The notes: generated from the sequence alone by a model not told the origin. 64,000 nt of DNA from Allobosea sp. 47.2.35 (GCF_024655635.1 NZ_JANLGI010000002.1:186001-250000), one strand, 5' to 3'; shown: positions 53,978-62,850, counted from the first letter of the stretch. Program-made: numbers and translations.

Positions 53978-55459
53978 ATGAACGCGCATGCCCGCCCCGC
54001 CGACCCGAAGAAGCTGATCAAGGGCGCGACCGGCGATTGGGAGATCGTGATCGGCATGGAGATCCATGCCCAGGTCACCTCCAATGCCAAGCTGTTCTCG
54101 GGAGCCTCGACCGGCTTCGGCGCCGAGCCGAACGAGCATGTCAGCCTCGTCGATGCCGCCATGCCGGGCATGCTGCCGGTGATCAACGCCGAATGCGTGA
54201 AGCAGGCCGTGCGTACCGGCCTCGGCCTCAACGCGCAGATCAACAACCGCTCGGTCTTCGACCGCAAGAACTACTTCTATCCGGATCTGCCGCAGGGCTA
54301 CCAGATCAGCCAGTACAAGAGCCCGATCGTGGGCGAGGGCGAGATCGTCGTCGATCTCTCGCCGACCGAGCAGATCACCGTCGGCATCGAGCGGCTGCAT
54401 CTGGAGCAGGATGCCGGCAAGTCGATCCATGACCAGCACCCGACGATGAGCTTCGTCGACCTCAACCGCTCGGGCGTCGCGCTGATGGAGATCGTCTCCA
54501 AGCCGGACCTGCGCTCGGCGGACGAGGCCAAGGCCTATGTCTCGAAGCTGCGCACGATCCTGCGCTATCTCGGCACCTGCGACGGCGACATGGAGAAGGG
54601 CAATCTCCGCGCCGACGTGAACGTCTCCGTGCGCAAGCCGGGCGACGCGCTCGGCACCCGCTGCGAGATCAAGAACGTCAACTCGATCCGCTTCATCGGC
54701 CAGGCGGTCGAGACCGAGGCGCGCCGCCAGATCGGCATCATCGAGGATGGCGGCACGATCGATCAGGAGACCCGCCTCTACGATCCCGGCAAGGGCGAGA
54801 CCCGCTCGATGCGCTCGAAGGAAGAAGCGCATGACTATCGCTATTTCCCCGATCCGGACCTGCTGCCGCTCGAGTTCGACGATGCCTTCGTCGAGAGCTT
54901 GAAGGGCGCTTTGCCGGAGCTGCCGGACGCCAAGAAGGCCCGCTTCATCGCGACCTACGGGCTCTCGCCCTATGATGCCTCGGTGCTGGTCGCCGAGCGC
55001 GACCAGGCCGATTATTTCGAGGAGGTCGCCAAGGGCCGTGACGGCAAGGCCGCCGCGAACTGGGTCATCAACGAGCTCTTCGGCCGCCTCAACAAGGAAG
55101 GCAAGGATGTCACGACCTCGCCGGTCTCGGCCGCGCAGCTCGGCGGCCTCGTCGACCTGATCGGCGAGGGCGTCATCTCCGGCAAGATCGCCAAGGACCT
55201 GTTCGAGATCGTTTGGACCGAGGGTGGCGACCCCCGCGAGATCGTCGAGGCCCGCGGCATGAAGCAGGTCACCGATACCGGCGCCATCGAGAAGGCAGTC
55301 GACGAGATCATCGCGGCGAACCCCGACAAGGTCGAGCAGGTCAAGGCAAAGCCGACGATGCTGGGCTGGTTCGTCGGTCAGGTCATGAAGGCCTCGGGCG
55401 GCAAGGCCAACCCGCAGGCGCTGAACGAGATTCTTAAAGCAAAGCTCGGCATCGAGTGA
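53978..55459 (+). CDS. gatB: Aspartyl/glutamyl-tRNA amidotransferase subunit B
   Basis: A 493-residue GatB kinase-like subunit: [44 protein letters not shown] and a helical C-terminal YqeY-like tail ending [12 protein letters not shown]. It activates the misacylated tRNA for amidation with ammonia from GatA. It has its own start site at 53978 (GGAAGAG six bases upstream). It is separated from gatCA by about 5.7 kb containing the efflux pair. Confidence 0.96.
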   Translation: MNAHARPADPKKLIKGATGDWEIVIGMEIHAQVTSNAKLFSGASTGFGAEPNEHVSLVDAAMPGMLPVINAECVKQAVRTGLGLNAQINNRSVFDRKNYFYPDLPQGYQISQYKSPIVGEGEIVVDLSPTEQITVGIERLHLEQDAGKSIHDQHPTMSFVDLNRSGVALMEIVSKPDLRSADEAKAYVSKLRTILRYLGTCDGDMEKGNLRADVNVSVRKPGDALGTRCEIKNVNSIRFIGQAVETEARRQIGIIEDGGTIDQETRLYDPGKGETRSMRSKEEAHDYRYFPDPDLLPLEFDDAFVESLKGALPELPDAKKARFIATYGLSPYDASVLVAERDQADYFEEVAKGRDGKAAANWVINELFGRLNKEGKDVTTSPVSAAQLGGLVDLIGEGVISGKIAKDLFEIVWTEGGDPREIVEARGMKQVTDTGAIEKAVDEIIAANPDKVEQVKAKPTMLGWFVGQVMKASGGKANPQALNEILKAKLGIE

Positions 55460-55463
55460 TCAT

Positions 55464-55970
55464 GTGACACCCGCCGATCTCGTCATCCGCGACGCCGAAG
55501 CCGCCGATCTCCCGGCGGTCAGGGCGCTTTTGGTCGAGACCTGGCACGCCACCTATGACGGCATCTATGGCTGGCAGCGCGTCGCCGAGATCACCAACGC
55601 CTGGCACTCCCTTGAGAATCTGAAGGCCCAGCTCGGCCGTGACGAGGGCGTCTTCCTCGTCGCGCTGGTCGGCGAGGAGATCGTCGCGACGGCCTCCGCC
55701 CGGCAGGAGCGCGACGGCGCGGCCCTGCTGACAAGGCTCTATGTCCTGCCTAACCGGCAGGGCGTCGGCATCGGCCGCACCTTGCTGCAGGTCGCGCTGG
55801 CCTGCTTTCCCGAGGCGCCGGTGGCGCGGCTCGAGGTCGAGAGCCAGAACGAGCCGGCTATCACCTTCTACGAGCGCATGGGCTTCTTCCTGCAAAGGCA
55901 GGCGCGCTTCGACGGGCGCGACGACACGCCCAACACGCTCCTGATGGCGAAGCGGCTCTTCGTCGCCTGA
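55464..55970 (+). CDS. GNAT-family acetyltransferase
   Basis: A 168-residue N-acetyltransferase. The acetyl-CoA loop is VLPNRQGVGIGRTLLQVAL, with EVESQNEPAITFYERMGF afterwards. It starts with GTG at 55464, four bases after the gatB stop, suggesting co-transcription. The overlapping ATG at 55462 is followed at once by a stop and is not used. Substrate unknown. Confidence 0.9.
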   Translation: MTPADLVIRDAEAADLPAVRALLVETWHATYDGIYGWQRVAEITNAWHSLENLKAQLGRDEGVFLVALVGEEIVATASARQERDGAALLTRLYVLPNRQGVGIGRTLLQVALACFPEAPVARLEVESQNEPAITFYERMGFFLQRQARFDGRDDTPNTLLMAKRLFVA

Positions 55971-55998
55971 GCGGGCTGCCAACGGACGAGACAGGCCT

Positions 55999-56487
55999 AT
56001 GACGAAAACCGACACTTCCGACATTCGCATGCGCGAGGCGGTGAAGGCTGATGTGCCGCGCGTCGCAGAGCTGATCATGCATGGCGCCTCGGCGCAGAAG
56101 CGCACGCCGGACGAGATCGCGGCCGAGGCGCAGGACCCGATCTATCTCAAGGCCTTCGACGTCATTGCAGCCAATCCCTACAACACGCTCTTCGTCGCTG
56201 AACTGGAGGGCAGGGTCATCGGCACCTACCAGATCACCGTCCTGCCGGGCATGGCCGAGCGCGGCCGCATCCGTGCCAAGATCGAGAGCGTCCATGTCGC
56301 ACCGGAATGCCGCGGTCGTGGCATTGGCGCGATCATGATGCGCCACGCGATCGCCTTCGCAACGGAGAGGGGCGTCGGCCTCGTCGAGCTGACCTCGCAC
56401 AAGGCCAGGCCCGAAGCGCATCGCTTCTATAACAGCCTCGGCTTCGTGCAGAGCCATGAGGGTTTCAAGATGGCGCTCTCGCCCTGA
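55999..56487 (+). CDS. GNAT-family acetyltransferase
   Basis: A 162-residue N-acetyltransferase with the loop VAPECRGRGIGAIMMRHAI and a family-type ELTSHKARPEAHRFYNSLGF ending. It follows the previous GNAT by 28 bp on the same strand, so gatB and both GNAT genes may be one operon. The two GNATs are not close duplicates. Substrate unknown. Confidence 0.9.
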   Translation: MTKTDTSDIRMREAVKADVPRVAELIMHGASAQKRTPDEIAAEAQDPIYLKAFDVIAANPYNTLFVAELEGRVIGTYQITVLPGMAERGRIRAKIESVHVAPECRGRGIGAIMMRHAIAFATERGVGLVELTSHKARPEAHRFYNSLGFVQSHEGFKMALSP

Positions 56488-56606
56488 GCGAGCCCGCCCT
56501 CACGGCATGGCGCGACCGCGCCGGAAGCGGGCCGTAGCCCCTTCCGGGGCCTTCGCAAGCTTCCTAGGTTTCGGAGTGAGGCCTCCCGCCTGAAAGGAAG
56601 CGACCG

Positions 56607-57314
56607 ATGTCCGAAGCCCCCGCCAAGCCGATCGACCTCTACTACTGGCCGACGCCGAACGGCTTCAAGATCACCATCATGCTCGAAGAGCTCGGGCTGC
56701 CCTACACCGTCGTCCCTGTGAATATCGGCAAGGGCGACCAGTTCAAGCCGGACTTCCTGGCGATCTCCCCGAACAATCGCATGCCGGCCATCGTCGATCC
56801 CGACGGACCGGACGGCAAACCGATCTCGGTCTTCGAGTCAGGCGCGATCCTGCAATATCTCGGCCGCAAGACCGGCCAGTTCTACCCGAAGGACGAGCGC
56901 GGCCGTGTCGAGGTCGACGAATGGCTGTTCTGGCAGATGGGCGGCTTCGGGCCGATGCTTGGCCAGACCCATCATTTCCGCCTCTATGCGCCCGAGCCCG
57001 TGCCCTACGCGATCGACCGCTACACCAACGAGGCCAATCGCCTCTATGGCGTGCTGAACAAGCGTCTCGAAGGCCGCGACTATATCTGCGGTGAGTACTC
57101 GATCGCCGACATGGCCTGCATCGGCTGGGCCCGCGGCTGGGAAAAGCAAGGCCAGGATATCAGGCAGTTTCCGAACGTCGCGCGCTGGCTGGAGACGATG
57201 CTGGCGCGGCCCGCCGTGCAGCGCGGCATCAAGGTCGGCGAGGAGCTGCGCAACCCGGCCGGCATCAGCACGCCCGAGGAAAAGGCGATTCTCTTCGGCC
57301 AGAAGGCGCGCTGA
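56607..57314 (+). CDS. Glutathione S-transferase family protein, YfcG/YghU-like
   Basis: A 235-residue GST: thioredoxin-fold half (IDLYYWPTPNGFKITIMLEELG, RMPAIVDPDG, SVFESGAILQYLG) and an all-helical half (EYSIADMACIGWARGW). Members of this Nu-class-like subgroup have disulfide reductase activity with glutathione. AAGGAAG precedes the ATG by 6 bases. It converges on the DUF2147 gene. Confidence 0.92.
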   Translation: MSEAPAKPIDLYYWPTPNGFKITIMLEELGLPYTVVPVNIGKGDQFKPDFLAISPNNRMPAIVDPDGPDGKPISVFESGAILQYLGRKTGQFYPKDERGRVEVDEWLFWQMGGFGPMLGQTHHFRLYAPEPVPYAIDRYTNEANRLYGVLNKRLEGRDYICGEYSIADMACIGWARGWEKQGQDIRQFPNVARWLETMLARPAVQRGIKVGEELRNPAGISTPEEKAILFGQKAR

Positions 57315-57425
57315 GCGCGGGCCGTCATGCCCGGGCTTGACCCGGGCATCTCTGGGCGAGAGATCCTCGGTTCTGCGCTTCGCTTCGCCCGAGGATGACG
57401 TTTCCCCGCCTATGGCGTGAAAACG

Positions 57426-57812
57426 TCAGTTCGACCGGTTCCACTTCACTGAGCGGCAGATCAACCCGCCCATCACGCAGCCGGCCGTGGTCAGCGTGCT
57501 GCCCGAGAGCGTCATCGTTCCCGAATAGGTCTTGCCGTCCTCCGGGTTGAAGGCGCTGCCGCTCCACTTGTTCGCGCCGTTCGGCTTCATGTCGTAGAAG
57601 ATGCGCTGGCCGACCTTGGCCGGCCCCTGCTCGTCCTTGAGCCAGGAGAGCGAACCGCAGAGCGCGTCGCCGCATTTGGTGAAGCGCACGCGCGAGGCGC
57701 CGGTGTCGCGCTCCCAGGTGCCGACGACTTCCTGCGCCGCAGCAGTCGAGACGCTCGCCAGCAGGCCAAGCGCAGCGAAGGCCGCGAGCTTCGATCCCGT
57801 TCCGTGATGCAT
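57426..57812 (-). CDS. DUF2147 exported protein
   Basis: A 128-residue protein with signal peptide 1-26 (LAAFAALGLLASVSTAAAQ) and a lipocalin-like beta fold of the DUF2147 type (VVGTWERDTGASRVRFTKCGDALCGSLSWL, then DGKTYSGTMTLSGSTL). Four cysteines, two in CGDALCG, could form disulfides. Function of the family is unknown. An inverted repeat lies 34 bp upstream of the start. Confidence 0.85.
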   Translation of the reverse strand: MHHGTGSKLAAFAALGLLASVSTAAAQEVVGTWERDTGASRVRFTKCGDALCGSLSWLKDEQGPAKVGQRIFYDMKPNGANKWSGSAFNPEDGKTYSGTMTLSGSTLTTAGCVMGGLICRSVKWNRSN

Positions 57813-58165
57813 TCGATCCTCCCCGTGTTCGACCAGCTATCCTGCATGGTTCAGATATGAACCATATCGCGGATTTTGCTGACCTCCAAGCTGCCGTAGC
57901 GGAAGAGGTTTCCGCTGCTTCCGCTGCGCAAGGTGAATCCATTCTCAATGTGCACAGACATGACGTTAGATCAGGGTATTGAAACAACGCGTCTTTTCGA
58001 GATTCCGAGATGAATCCTTCGTTGATTTAACCGGCTGATTACGTCTCGTTGAGACTCGATTCATCGCGAAATTTAGGACGCATTTTATGGGTCCGGCCCA
58101 CTCTCGCACTCATCAGCCGGGGCCTTTGGACGGGTGGCCGGCACAACGACAAGAGGGTGGTTGTC
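57813..58165. other. Divergent intergenic region with inverted repeat
   Basis: 353 bp without an obvious gene and relatively A/T-rich in its second half. Near the DUF2147 gene, ATGGTTCA (57846-57853) and TGAACCAT (57858-57865) make an 8-bp dyad around GATA, a good operator candidate. A second imperfect AGCGGAA/TTCCGCT hairpin is at 57898-57916. The Sel1 gene start at 58166 lies at the far end. Confidence 0.5.
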
Positions 58166-58435
58166 ATGGCACGCATGGAGATGAGCGCTGTTCCCGCTTC
58201 GCTGGTGATCCCGGCGGAGGTGTCGGCGGAAGCCTATTACGAGCTGGGCCTGATGCATGCTTCCGGGCGCGCCGGGGCCGTCGATCTGGTCAAGGCGCAG
58301 ATGTGGTTCAACGTCGCCTTCGCCCGTGGCTGTGCCCGTGCCGCGGCGCATCGCCAGGAGCTGGCGCTCGAAATGGATCGCGACCAGATCGCTTCGGCGC
58401 TGCGTGAGGCCCGCGCCTTCCTGACGCGGCACTGA
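58166..58435 (+). CDS. Small protein with single Sel1-like repeat
   Basis: An 89-residue protein. EAYYELGLMHASGRAGAVDLVKAQMWFNVAFARG is a Sel1-like repeat and the remainder forms helices (RQELALEMDRDQIASALREARAFL). No signal peptide. The ATG at 58166 after AAGAGGG is chosen; the frame extends upstream without family sequence. Small Sel1 proteins of this kind often act in protein-protein contacts; the partner is unknown. Confidence 0.75.
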   Translation: MARMEMSAVPASLVIPAEVSAEAYYELGLMHASGRAGAVDLVKAQMWFNVAFARGCARAAAHRQELALEMDRDQIASALREARAFLTRH

Positions 58436-58479
58436 GCCACGTTGAGCAACCCAGGAATGGCGCGCAGCCGTCGCGCCGT

Positions 58480-58614
58480 TCAGAACGCCGCGATGCCACC
58501 TGAGGGCGGGGGTTGGTTGCCCCTGCGATCCCCAGTGATGGAATCCGGCGTCACGGACAGGATTTGACAAAGCAGCGCCAGGCAACTGGCGAAGGCGAGA
58601 CCAATGAGCAGCAT
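58480..58614 (-). CDS. 44-residue small membrane or secreted peptide
   Basis: The ATG at 58614 follows GAGGAG at seven bases, an excellent ribosome site. The peptide has a hydrophobic N-terminal half of about 20 residues (MLLIGLAFASCLALLCQIL) followed by a polar, Pro/Gly tail (SVTPDSITGDRRGNQPPPSGG). It could be a membrane peptide or a leader. It overlaps no other gene and would not be found by length-limited searches. Real status needs expression data. Confidence 0.45.
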   Translation of the reverse strand: MLLIGLAFASCLALLCQILSVTPDSITGDRRGNQPPPSGGIAAF

Positions 58615-58705
58615 AGGCAGGCTCCTCGTCGTCAACGCCTCAATCTAGCATCGAATTGATCCGCCGGCTCATCGATTCCGGGCATGACAGCCCTGCGCAC
58701 GAGCC

Positions 58706-58734
58706 TTGTGGGGTGCGAAGGCGGCAGCTATAAG
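58706..58734 (+). promoter_or_regulatory. Candidate ndk promoter
   Basis: TTGTGG (58706-58711) and TATAAG (58729-58734) are spaced 17 bp, 44 bp before the ndk ATG. Confidence 0.45.
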
Positions 58735-58777
58735 CGCGCCGCATTTCCTTTTCCGTACCCGTTCCAAGGATCGATCG

Positions 58778-59200
58778 ATGGCTGTCCAGCGTACCTTCTC
58801 CATTCTCAAGCCCGACGCGACGAAGCGCAATCTCACCGGCGCGGTCAACGCGGTCATCGAGAAGGCTGGCCTGCGCATCGTCGCGCAGAAGCGCATCCAG
58901 ATGACCAAGGCCCAGGCCGAGACTTTCTATGCCGTGCACTCGGCCCGTCCGTTCTTCGGCGAGCTCGTCGAGTTCATGACCTCCGGCCCGGTCGTCGTGC
59001 AGGTTCTGGAGGGCGAGGACGCCATCGCCAAGTACCGCGAAGTGATGGGCGCCACCAACCCGGCCAACGCCGCCGAGGGCACTGTCCGCAAGCTCTTCGC
59101 CCTCTCGGTCGGCGAGAACACCGTGCACGGCTCGGACGCGCCTGAGACCGCCGCGATCGAGATCGCGCAGTTCTTCTCGGGCAACGAGATCGTCGGCTGA
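58778..59200 (+). CDS. ndk: Nucleoside diphosphate kinase
   Basis: A 140-residue housekeeping enzyme that equilibrates NTP and NDP pools: [46 protein letters not shown] and the active-site histidine in [18 protein letters not shown] precedes the ATG at 58778. A perfect terminator follows. Confidence 0.97.
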   Translation: MAVQRTFSILKPDATKRNLTGAVNAVIEKAGLRIVAQKRIQMTKAQAETFYAVHSARPFFGELVEFMTSGPVVVQVLEGEDAIAKYREVMGATNPANAAEGTVRKLFALSVGENTVHGSDAPETAAIEIAQFFSGNEIVG

Positions 59201-59227
59201 TTTCAGCCACCTGCTGAAAAGCAAGAA

Positions 59228-59259
59228 GGCGGGCCGGAAACCGGCCCGCCTTTTCTTTT
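59228..59259 (+). terminator. Rho-independent terminator of ndk
   Basis: GGCGGGCCGG (59228-59237) pairs with CCGGCCCGCC (59241-59250) around AAA and is followed by TTTTCTTTT. Confidence 0.9.
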
Positions 59260-59310
59260 GCGTATCGCGCACCGTGGCGGGGCGTGGCCCCGCTCCGGCG
59301 TTGCGGCTTC

Positions 59311-60153
59311 TCAGAGCCCGAAGGAGTAGTTCATCCCGGTGTCGAACGAATAGCTCGCCGACAGGCCGAAGGTGAACGAATCGCGTGAGCCGAACGGCCT
59401 GACGATCGGGGAGCGCGTGGCATCGCCGACGAGGCGCTTGTACTCGACATAGGCCGTGGTCTTGAGCTGCTCCGACCAGTGATAGGTGACCTGTGCCAGC
59501 GCGCCATAGGTATGGATGCCGGTATTGAAGCGCTGCAGCAGGCCGCCCGTGCCCGGCATGGCGCCGTTCGTGCCGAAATAGGTGCGGACATAGTCGGCGG
59601 AGGTGATCCGCATGCGCGGGCCGACGCCGAGCGTCCACTGGCCGATCGTCGAGAAGGCATCGAGCTTGAAGTCGGCGACGACGCCGTCATGCGCGGCGAT
59701 GCCGCGGCGCAGGTCGACGCGGCCGCGCAGCCAGGATGTCGGGTAGAACTCGGCGAAGCCGCCGAGCTCGGCGCCGAACTTGGTGGCCGGCACTGCGACG
59801 AGGGCCGGATTGACCTTGGCCGAGCGCTTCCAGAGCAGGTCGCCCGAGAAGCCGATGCGCCAGCCCTGGCCGGAGAAGACGCCGATGCTGAGCATCGCGT
59901 CGTCCTCGGCGCTCCACCAGGTGCTCTTCAGGCCGCGGCCGAGCGAGATGATCGGGCGTGCCCGGAAGACGTAGTCGTCCGAGCCGGTATAGTCGGGCTG
60001 ATAGCGTACGCCGGCACCCAGCGTGATGTACCAGTTCTGCGCCGACTGGGGCGAGGTCAGGGTCGAGTAGTCCCGCGACTGTGCCTGGGCATGGCCAGGC
60101 AGCGACAGGGCAAGGCAGGTCGAAAGACCGGCCAGATACGCAACGCAACGCAT
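59311..60153 (-). CDS. MipA/OmpV-family outer-membrane protein
   Basis: A 280-residue protein with signal peptide (YLAGLSTCLALSLPGHAQAQ) and a 12-strand-like barrel pattern (GAGVRYQPDYTGSDDYVFRARPIISL, then repeated amphipathic strands, DSFTFGLSASYSFDTGMNYSFGL). The ATG at 60153 fits the signal peptide. MipA proteins scaffold peptidoglycan synthesis/hydrolysis in some bacteria, but family members are diverse. Chain ends in Leu, not Phe. It lies on the minus strand, convergent with ndk. Confidence 0.88.
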   Translation of the reverse strand: MRCVAYLAGLSTCLALSLPGHAQAQSRDYSTLTSPQSAQNWYITLGAGVRYQPDYTGSDDYVFRARPIISLGRGLKSTWWSAEDDAMLSIGVFSGQGWRIGFSGDLLWKRSAKVNPALVAVPATKFGAELGGFAEFYPTSWLRGRVDLRRGIAAHDGVVADFKLDAFSTIGQWTLGVGPRMRITSADYVRTYFGTNGAMPGTGGLLQRFNTGIHTYGALAQVTYHWSEQLKTTAYVEYKRLVGDATRSPIVRPFGSRDSFTFGLSASYSFDTGMNYSFGL

Positions 60154-60308
60154 AATCCAGAACTCCGACGCTATGGCGTCTCCGATAGGCGATGCCTGCA
60201 ATCTGGCGAACGAGATTTAATGCGCGGTTAAGGTTCCCATTTCGTTATTTTAAGGGATCTTGCGCATCTCGGCGGCCTCTAGTCGACGCCCAGGATCGAC
60301 CAGGCCGC

Positions 60309-60446
60309 TCAACCCAGGAAAACGATCCAGGCCGCCATCGTCACGGTGATGCCGCCCATCAGCAGCAGGCCGAGAGCCTTGTCGCCGCCTTTCTCCTTGG
60401 CGCTCAGTGGTTCGGAAACTGGTGGCTGCCGTTCGAGATCGTCCAT
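60309..60446 (-). CDS. 45-residue single-helix membrane protein
   Basis: MDDLERQPPVSEPLSAKEKG precedes a hydrophobic segment ending the chain (ALGLLLMGGITVTMAAWIVF). It reads as a tail-anchored small membrane protein. The ATG at 60446 has only a weak purine-rich upstream region (GAAG), so the call is moderate. Confidence 0.45.
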   Translation of the reverse strand: MDDLERQPPVSEPLSAKEKGGDKALGLLLMGGITVTMAAWIVFLG

Positions 60447-60818
60447 AACTTCGTACCATGACCGTCTGGCAGCCGGAGCGATGCTGGACGCTGCGGCGGA
60501 TCGTCGGAGTGAGCCGGGTTCGGCGCGGCCGCGCCGCCCGCGCTTCTGGCTTCCAGCATTGACGGGTGCGCCTGCCGGTGCGGCAACCCCCAAATGGGTG
60601 CTGCTGTGCGACTTGTGCGGGAGAGGAGCGCATCTGCGTGGCCGCTGGCGTCTGGCGGCTTGTCCGGTTAGCGTGCTTCCGCGGAAGCAGTGCCCATGAA
60701 ATCGGCTGGCTGGACGTTGCCGGCCTCTTGACCTGCAGCCCGCTCTATGGCCATGCCGAAGCACGGGCTCGGCATCGTGGTCTTCGCTGCGCTCCGTTCT
60801 CGAAGGGCAGGCGGAATC
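60447..60818. other. Divergent region, no convincing gene
   Basis: 372 bp. Several short frames with Arg/Pro-rich, non-protein-like translations occur on both strands. No repeat, hairpin or operator is outstanding. It should carry the promoters of the small genes on either side. Confidence 0.4.
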
Positions 60819-61181
60819 ATGAAGATGCGGCGGATGGGTGCGGTCGTTCTGGCCGGTGGATTGTCGCTTCTGGCGAGTGTTTCGGCCTATGCCGCAAGCA
60901 GCTCGACGACGCTGCCGCCGCCGGACCCGACAGCGAAGAACCTCACTCCCTACATGATCCAGCTGCGCGCCTTCGACGCCTGCCTGGTCACGCAGTCGCA
61001 GCTCATGGGCACGACGCGTGAGGCTGTCCACAGCCCTTGCAGCTGCTATGCCAAGGGCACGGTCGCCGCGATGACCAAGGACGAGATCCAGGCCTTCCGC
61101 GACACCGGCTATTTCAATGACACGGCCCGCCAGAAGGGCCTGCAGTTCATCGACCAGTGCAAGCTGAAGCGCCCGTTCTGA
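60819..61181 (+). CDS. Small exported protein with conserved cysteines, unknown
   Basis: A 120-residue protein. Signal peptide to about residue 26 (LAGGLSLLASVSAYAA). The mature part has four cysteines (FDACLVTQ, SPCSCYAKGTV, FIDQCKL) and helices. No family recognised. The ATG at 60819 matches the signal peptide. It precedes the WYL regulator on the same strand. Confidence 0.7.
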   Translation: MKMRRMGAVVLAGGLSLLASVSAYAASSSTTLPPPDPTAKNLTPYMIQLRAFDACLVTQSQLMGTTREAVHSPCSCYAKGTVAAMTKDEIQAFRDTGYFNDTARQKGLQFIDQCKLKRPF

Positions 61182-61237
61182 GCTGACAGGCGAGTCGAGG
61201 GGCGGCGGCGCGCGCCACTCGACAGGGAAGTCTTGCT

Positions 61238-61267
61238 GCTGACAGACTGCTGACAGAAACTGTCAGC
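61238..61267. promoter_or_regulatory. Triple half-site operator upstream of the WYL regulator
   Basis: GCTGACAG at 61238-61245 is repeated at 61249-61256, and CTGTCAGC at 61260-61267 inverts the second copy across AAA. The same 8-mer thus occurs three times within 30 bp, 103 bp before the GTG start of the regulator. An autoregulatory operator is likely. Confidence 0.55.
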
Positions 61268-61369
61268 GCGGCTGAGCCATTCTGCCGCAGGTCCACATCG
61301 TGATCCGCTCGATCCCAACGATCGAGCGGCGTGGCTGTTGGACCGGGAGACGAGTGGGGAGACGCCGCC

Positions 61370-62128
61370 GTGCAGCGCGCTGAACGATTGCTCGACATGA
61401 TTCAGAGCCTGCGTCGCCGCAGGCGCCCCGTGACCGCCGAGACGCTGGCCTCGGAGCTCGATGTCTCCGTGCGTACGGTCTATCGCGATATCGGTGCGCT
61501 GGTCCGCCAGGGCGTGCCGGTGCGCGGCGAGGCCGGCATCGGCTACGTCCTCGATGCCGGTTTCGACCTGCCGCCGCTGATGCTCTCGCCCGACGAGATC
61601 GAGGCTGTTCTGGTCGGCATGCGCTGGCTGAGCGAGCGGGCTGACCCGGTGCTGGCGCGCGCCGCCGAGGATGTCGTCAGCAAGGTCGCAGCAGTGCTGC
61701 CGCCGCATCTGCGGCCGATCCTGCTCGACGGTGCGCTGTTCGCGGCCTCCCATCCCGGCGACGTTCCGGCCGATCAGGTCGATGTCGCGGCGGTGCGTGC
61801 GGCCATCCGTAACGGCCGCAAGCTCTCGATCCAGTACAGCGACGAGAGCGGTCATGCGACGCAGCGCATGATCTGGCCGATCGGCATGACCTTCTACGAG
61901 CGCGTCCGCATCGTCATCGCCTGGTGCGAGCTGCGGCAGGCCTTCCGCCATTTCCGCACCGACCGCCTGACCGGCCTCGTTGCGCTGGAGGAGCGCTATC
62001 CCGCTCGCCGCGCTGATCTCTTCCGCCGCTGGCAGAAGGAAGAGGAGAAGGCGAAGGAGGAATGGGAACGCTGCAAGCGCGAGGGCGGCGGCATGCCGGC
62101 GAGCGCCGAGGGCAGCGTCGCGGCCTAG
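61370..62128 (+). CDS. HTH-WYL transcriptional regulator (YafY/DeoR-type)
   Basis: A 252-residue regulator. The N-terminal winged helix is VTAETLASELDVSVRTVYRDIGALVRQGVPV; a WYL domain follows (ALVRQGVPVRGEAGIGYVLD to IWPIGMTFYERVRIVIAWCELRQAFRHFRTDR). The C-terminus is a charged helix (KEEEKAKEEWERCKRE). The GTG at 61370, 8 bases after GGGGAG, is preferred over an in-frame GTG at 61331. Target genes are unknown; a triple half-site lies upstream. Its stop codon is in repeat C. Confidence 0.88.
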   Translation: MQRAERLLDMIQSLRRRRRPVTAETLASELDVSVRTVYRDIGALVRQGVPVRGEAGIGYVLDAGFDLPPLMLSPDEIEAVLVGMRWLSERADPVLARAAEDVVSKVAAVLPPHLRPILLDGALFAASHPGDVPADQVDVAAVRAAIRNGRKLSIQYSDESGHATQRMIWPIGMTFYERVRIVIAWCELRQAFRHFRTDRLTGLVALEERYPARRADLFRRWQKEEEKAKEEWERCKREGGGMPASAEGSVAA

Positions 62129-62230
62129 AGCACCGGCCCGAAAAGTGGCACGCGGTTTTCGGGCAAAGCCGATGCAAGATCAAAGAGTTGGAGGATCGGG
62201 TTGAATCCGATCCTCCGTTCGATCCTCTAG
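62125..62230. repeat. Intergenic hairpin repeat, copy C, between convergent WYL regulator and purN genes
   Basis: GCCCGAAAA (62137-62145) pairs with TTTTCGGGC (62156-62164), and GGAGGATCGG (62190-62199) with CCGATCCTCC (62207-62216). It is bounded by CTAGAG and CTCTAG. Those ends supply the TAG stops of both neighbouring genes (62126-62128 and 62229-62227). It resembles the rhizobial intergenic mosaic repeats. Confidence 0.75.
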
Positions 62231-62850
62231 GCGCGGATAACCGTGCCGCCTTCGAGCCTCGCGCGGCCGGAAGCGACCTCCGCCAGTGCCGCCGGATAGA
62301 GCTTGTGTTCCTCGACGAGGACGCGCTTCGCCAGCGTCTCCTCGTCGTCGCCGGGCAGGACCGGTACCTTCGCCTGCAGGATCACCGGCCCGGCATCGAG
62401 CTCCGGCACGACGAAATGCGCCGAGCAGCCATGCTCGGTAACACCCGCTTCCAGCGCCTGTCGGTGCGTATGCGTGCCCTTGAACAAGGGCAGCAGCGAC
62501 GGGTGGATGTTGATCATCCGCCCTTCCCAGCGCGCCACGAACCAGGGCGTCAGGATGCGCATGAAGCCGGCGAGCACGATGAGCTCGATCTGGTTGACCC
62601 GCAGGACCTCGTCCATCGCCCGCTCGAAAGCCTCGCGATCCTTGTTGAACGTGCGGTGATCGACAGTCGCCGTGGCGATGCCGAAATCGCGTGCCCGGTC
62701 TAGCCCGGCGACATCGGGAATGTTGGAGATGACCAGCGCGATTTCGGCCGGGTAGCCCGGCGCTTGCGCGGCTTCCGCCAGCGAGACCATGTTGGAGCCG
62801 CGCCCGGAGATCAGCACCCCGACGCGCTTGCGGGGACGGGAAGCGCTCAC
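62227..62850 (-). CDS. purN: Phosphoribosylglycinamide formyltransferase
   Basis: A 207-residue GART enzyme of purine synthesis: [48 protein letters not shown] (catalytic His) and ELDAGPVI (Asp). It starts with GTG at 62850 overlapping the purM stop by 4 bp, so the two are coupled. Confidence 0.96.
   Translation of the reverse strand: MSASRPRKRVGVLISGRGSNMVSLAEAAQAPGYPAEIALVISNIPDVAGLDRARDFGIATATVDHRTFNKDREAFERAMDEVLRVNQIELIVLAGFMRILTPWFVARWEGRMINIHPSLLPLFKGTHTHRQALEAGVTEHGCSAHFVVPELDAGPVILQAKVPVLPGDDEETLAKRVLVEEHKLYPAALAEVASGRARLEGGTVIRA

Noticed and set aside
60458..60559. 33-codon plus-strand frame in the 60.4-60.8 kb gap
   Set aside because: Arg-rich, no ribosome site and no family; listed as intergenic.
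61331..61369. Upstream GTG start for the WYL regulator
   Set aside because: GTG at 61370 has the better ribosome site and begins at the conserved helix.
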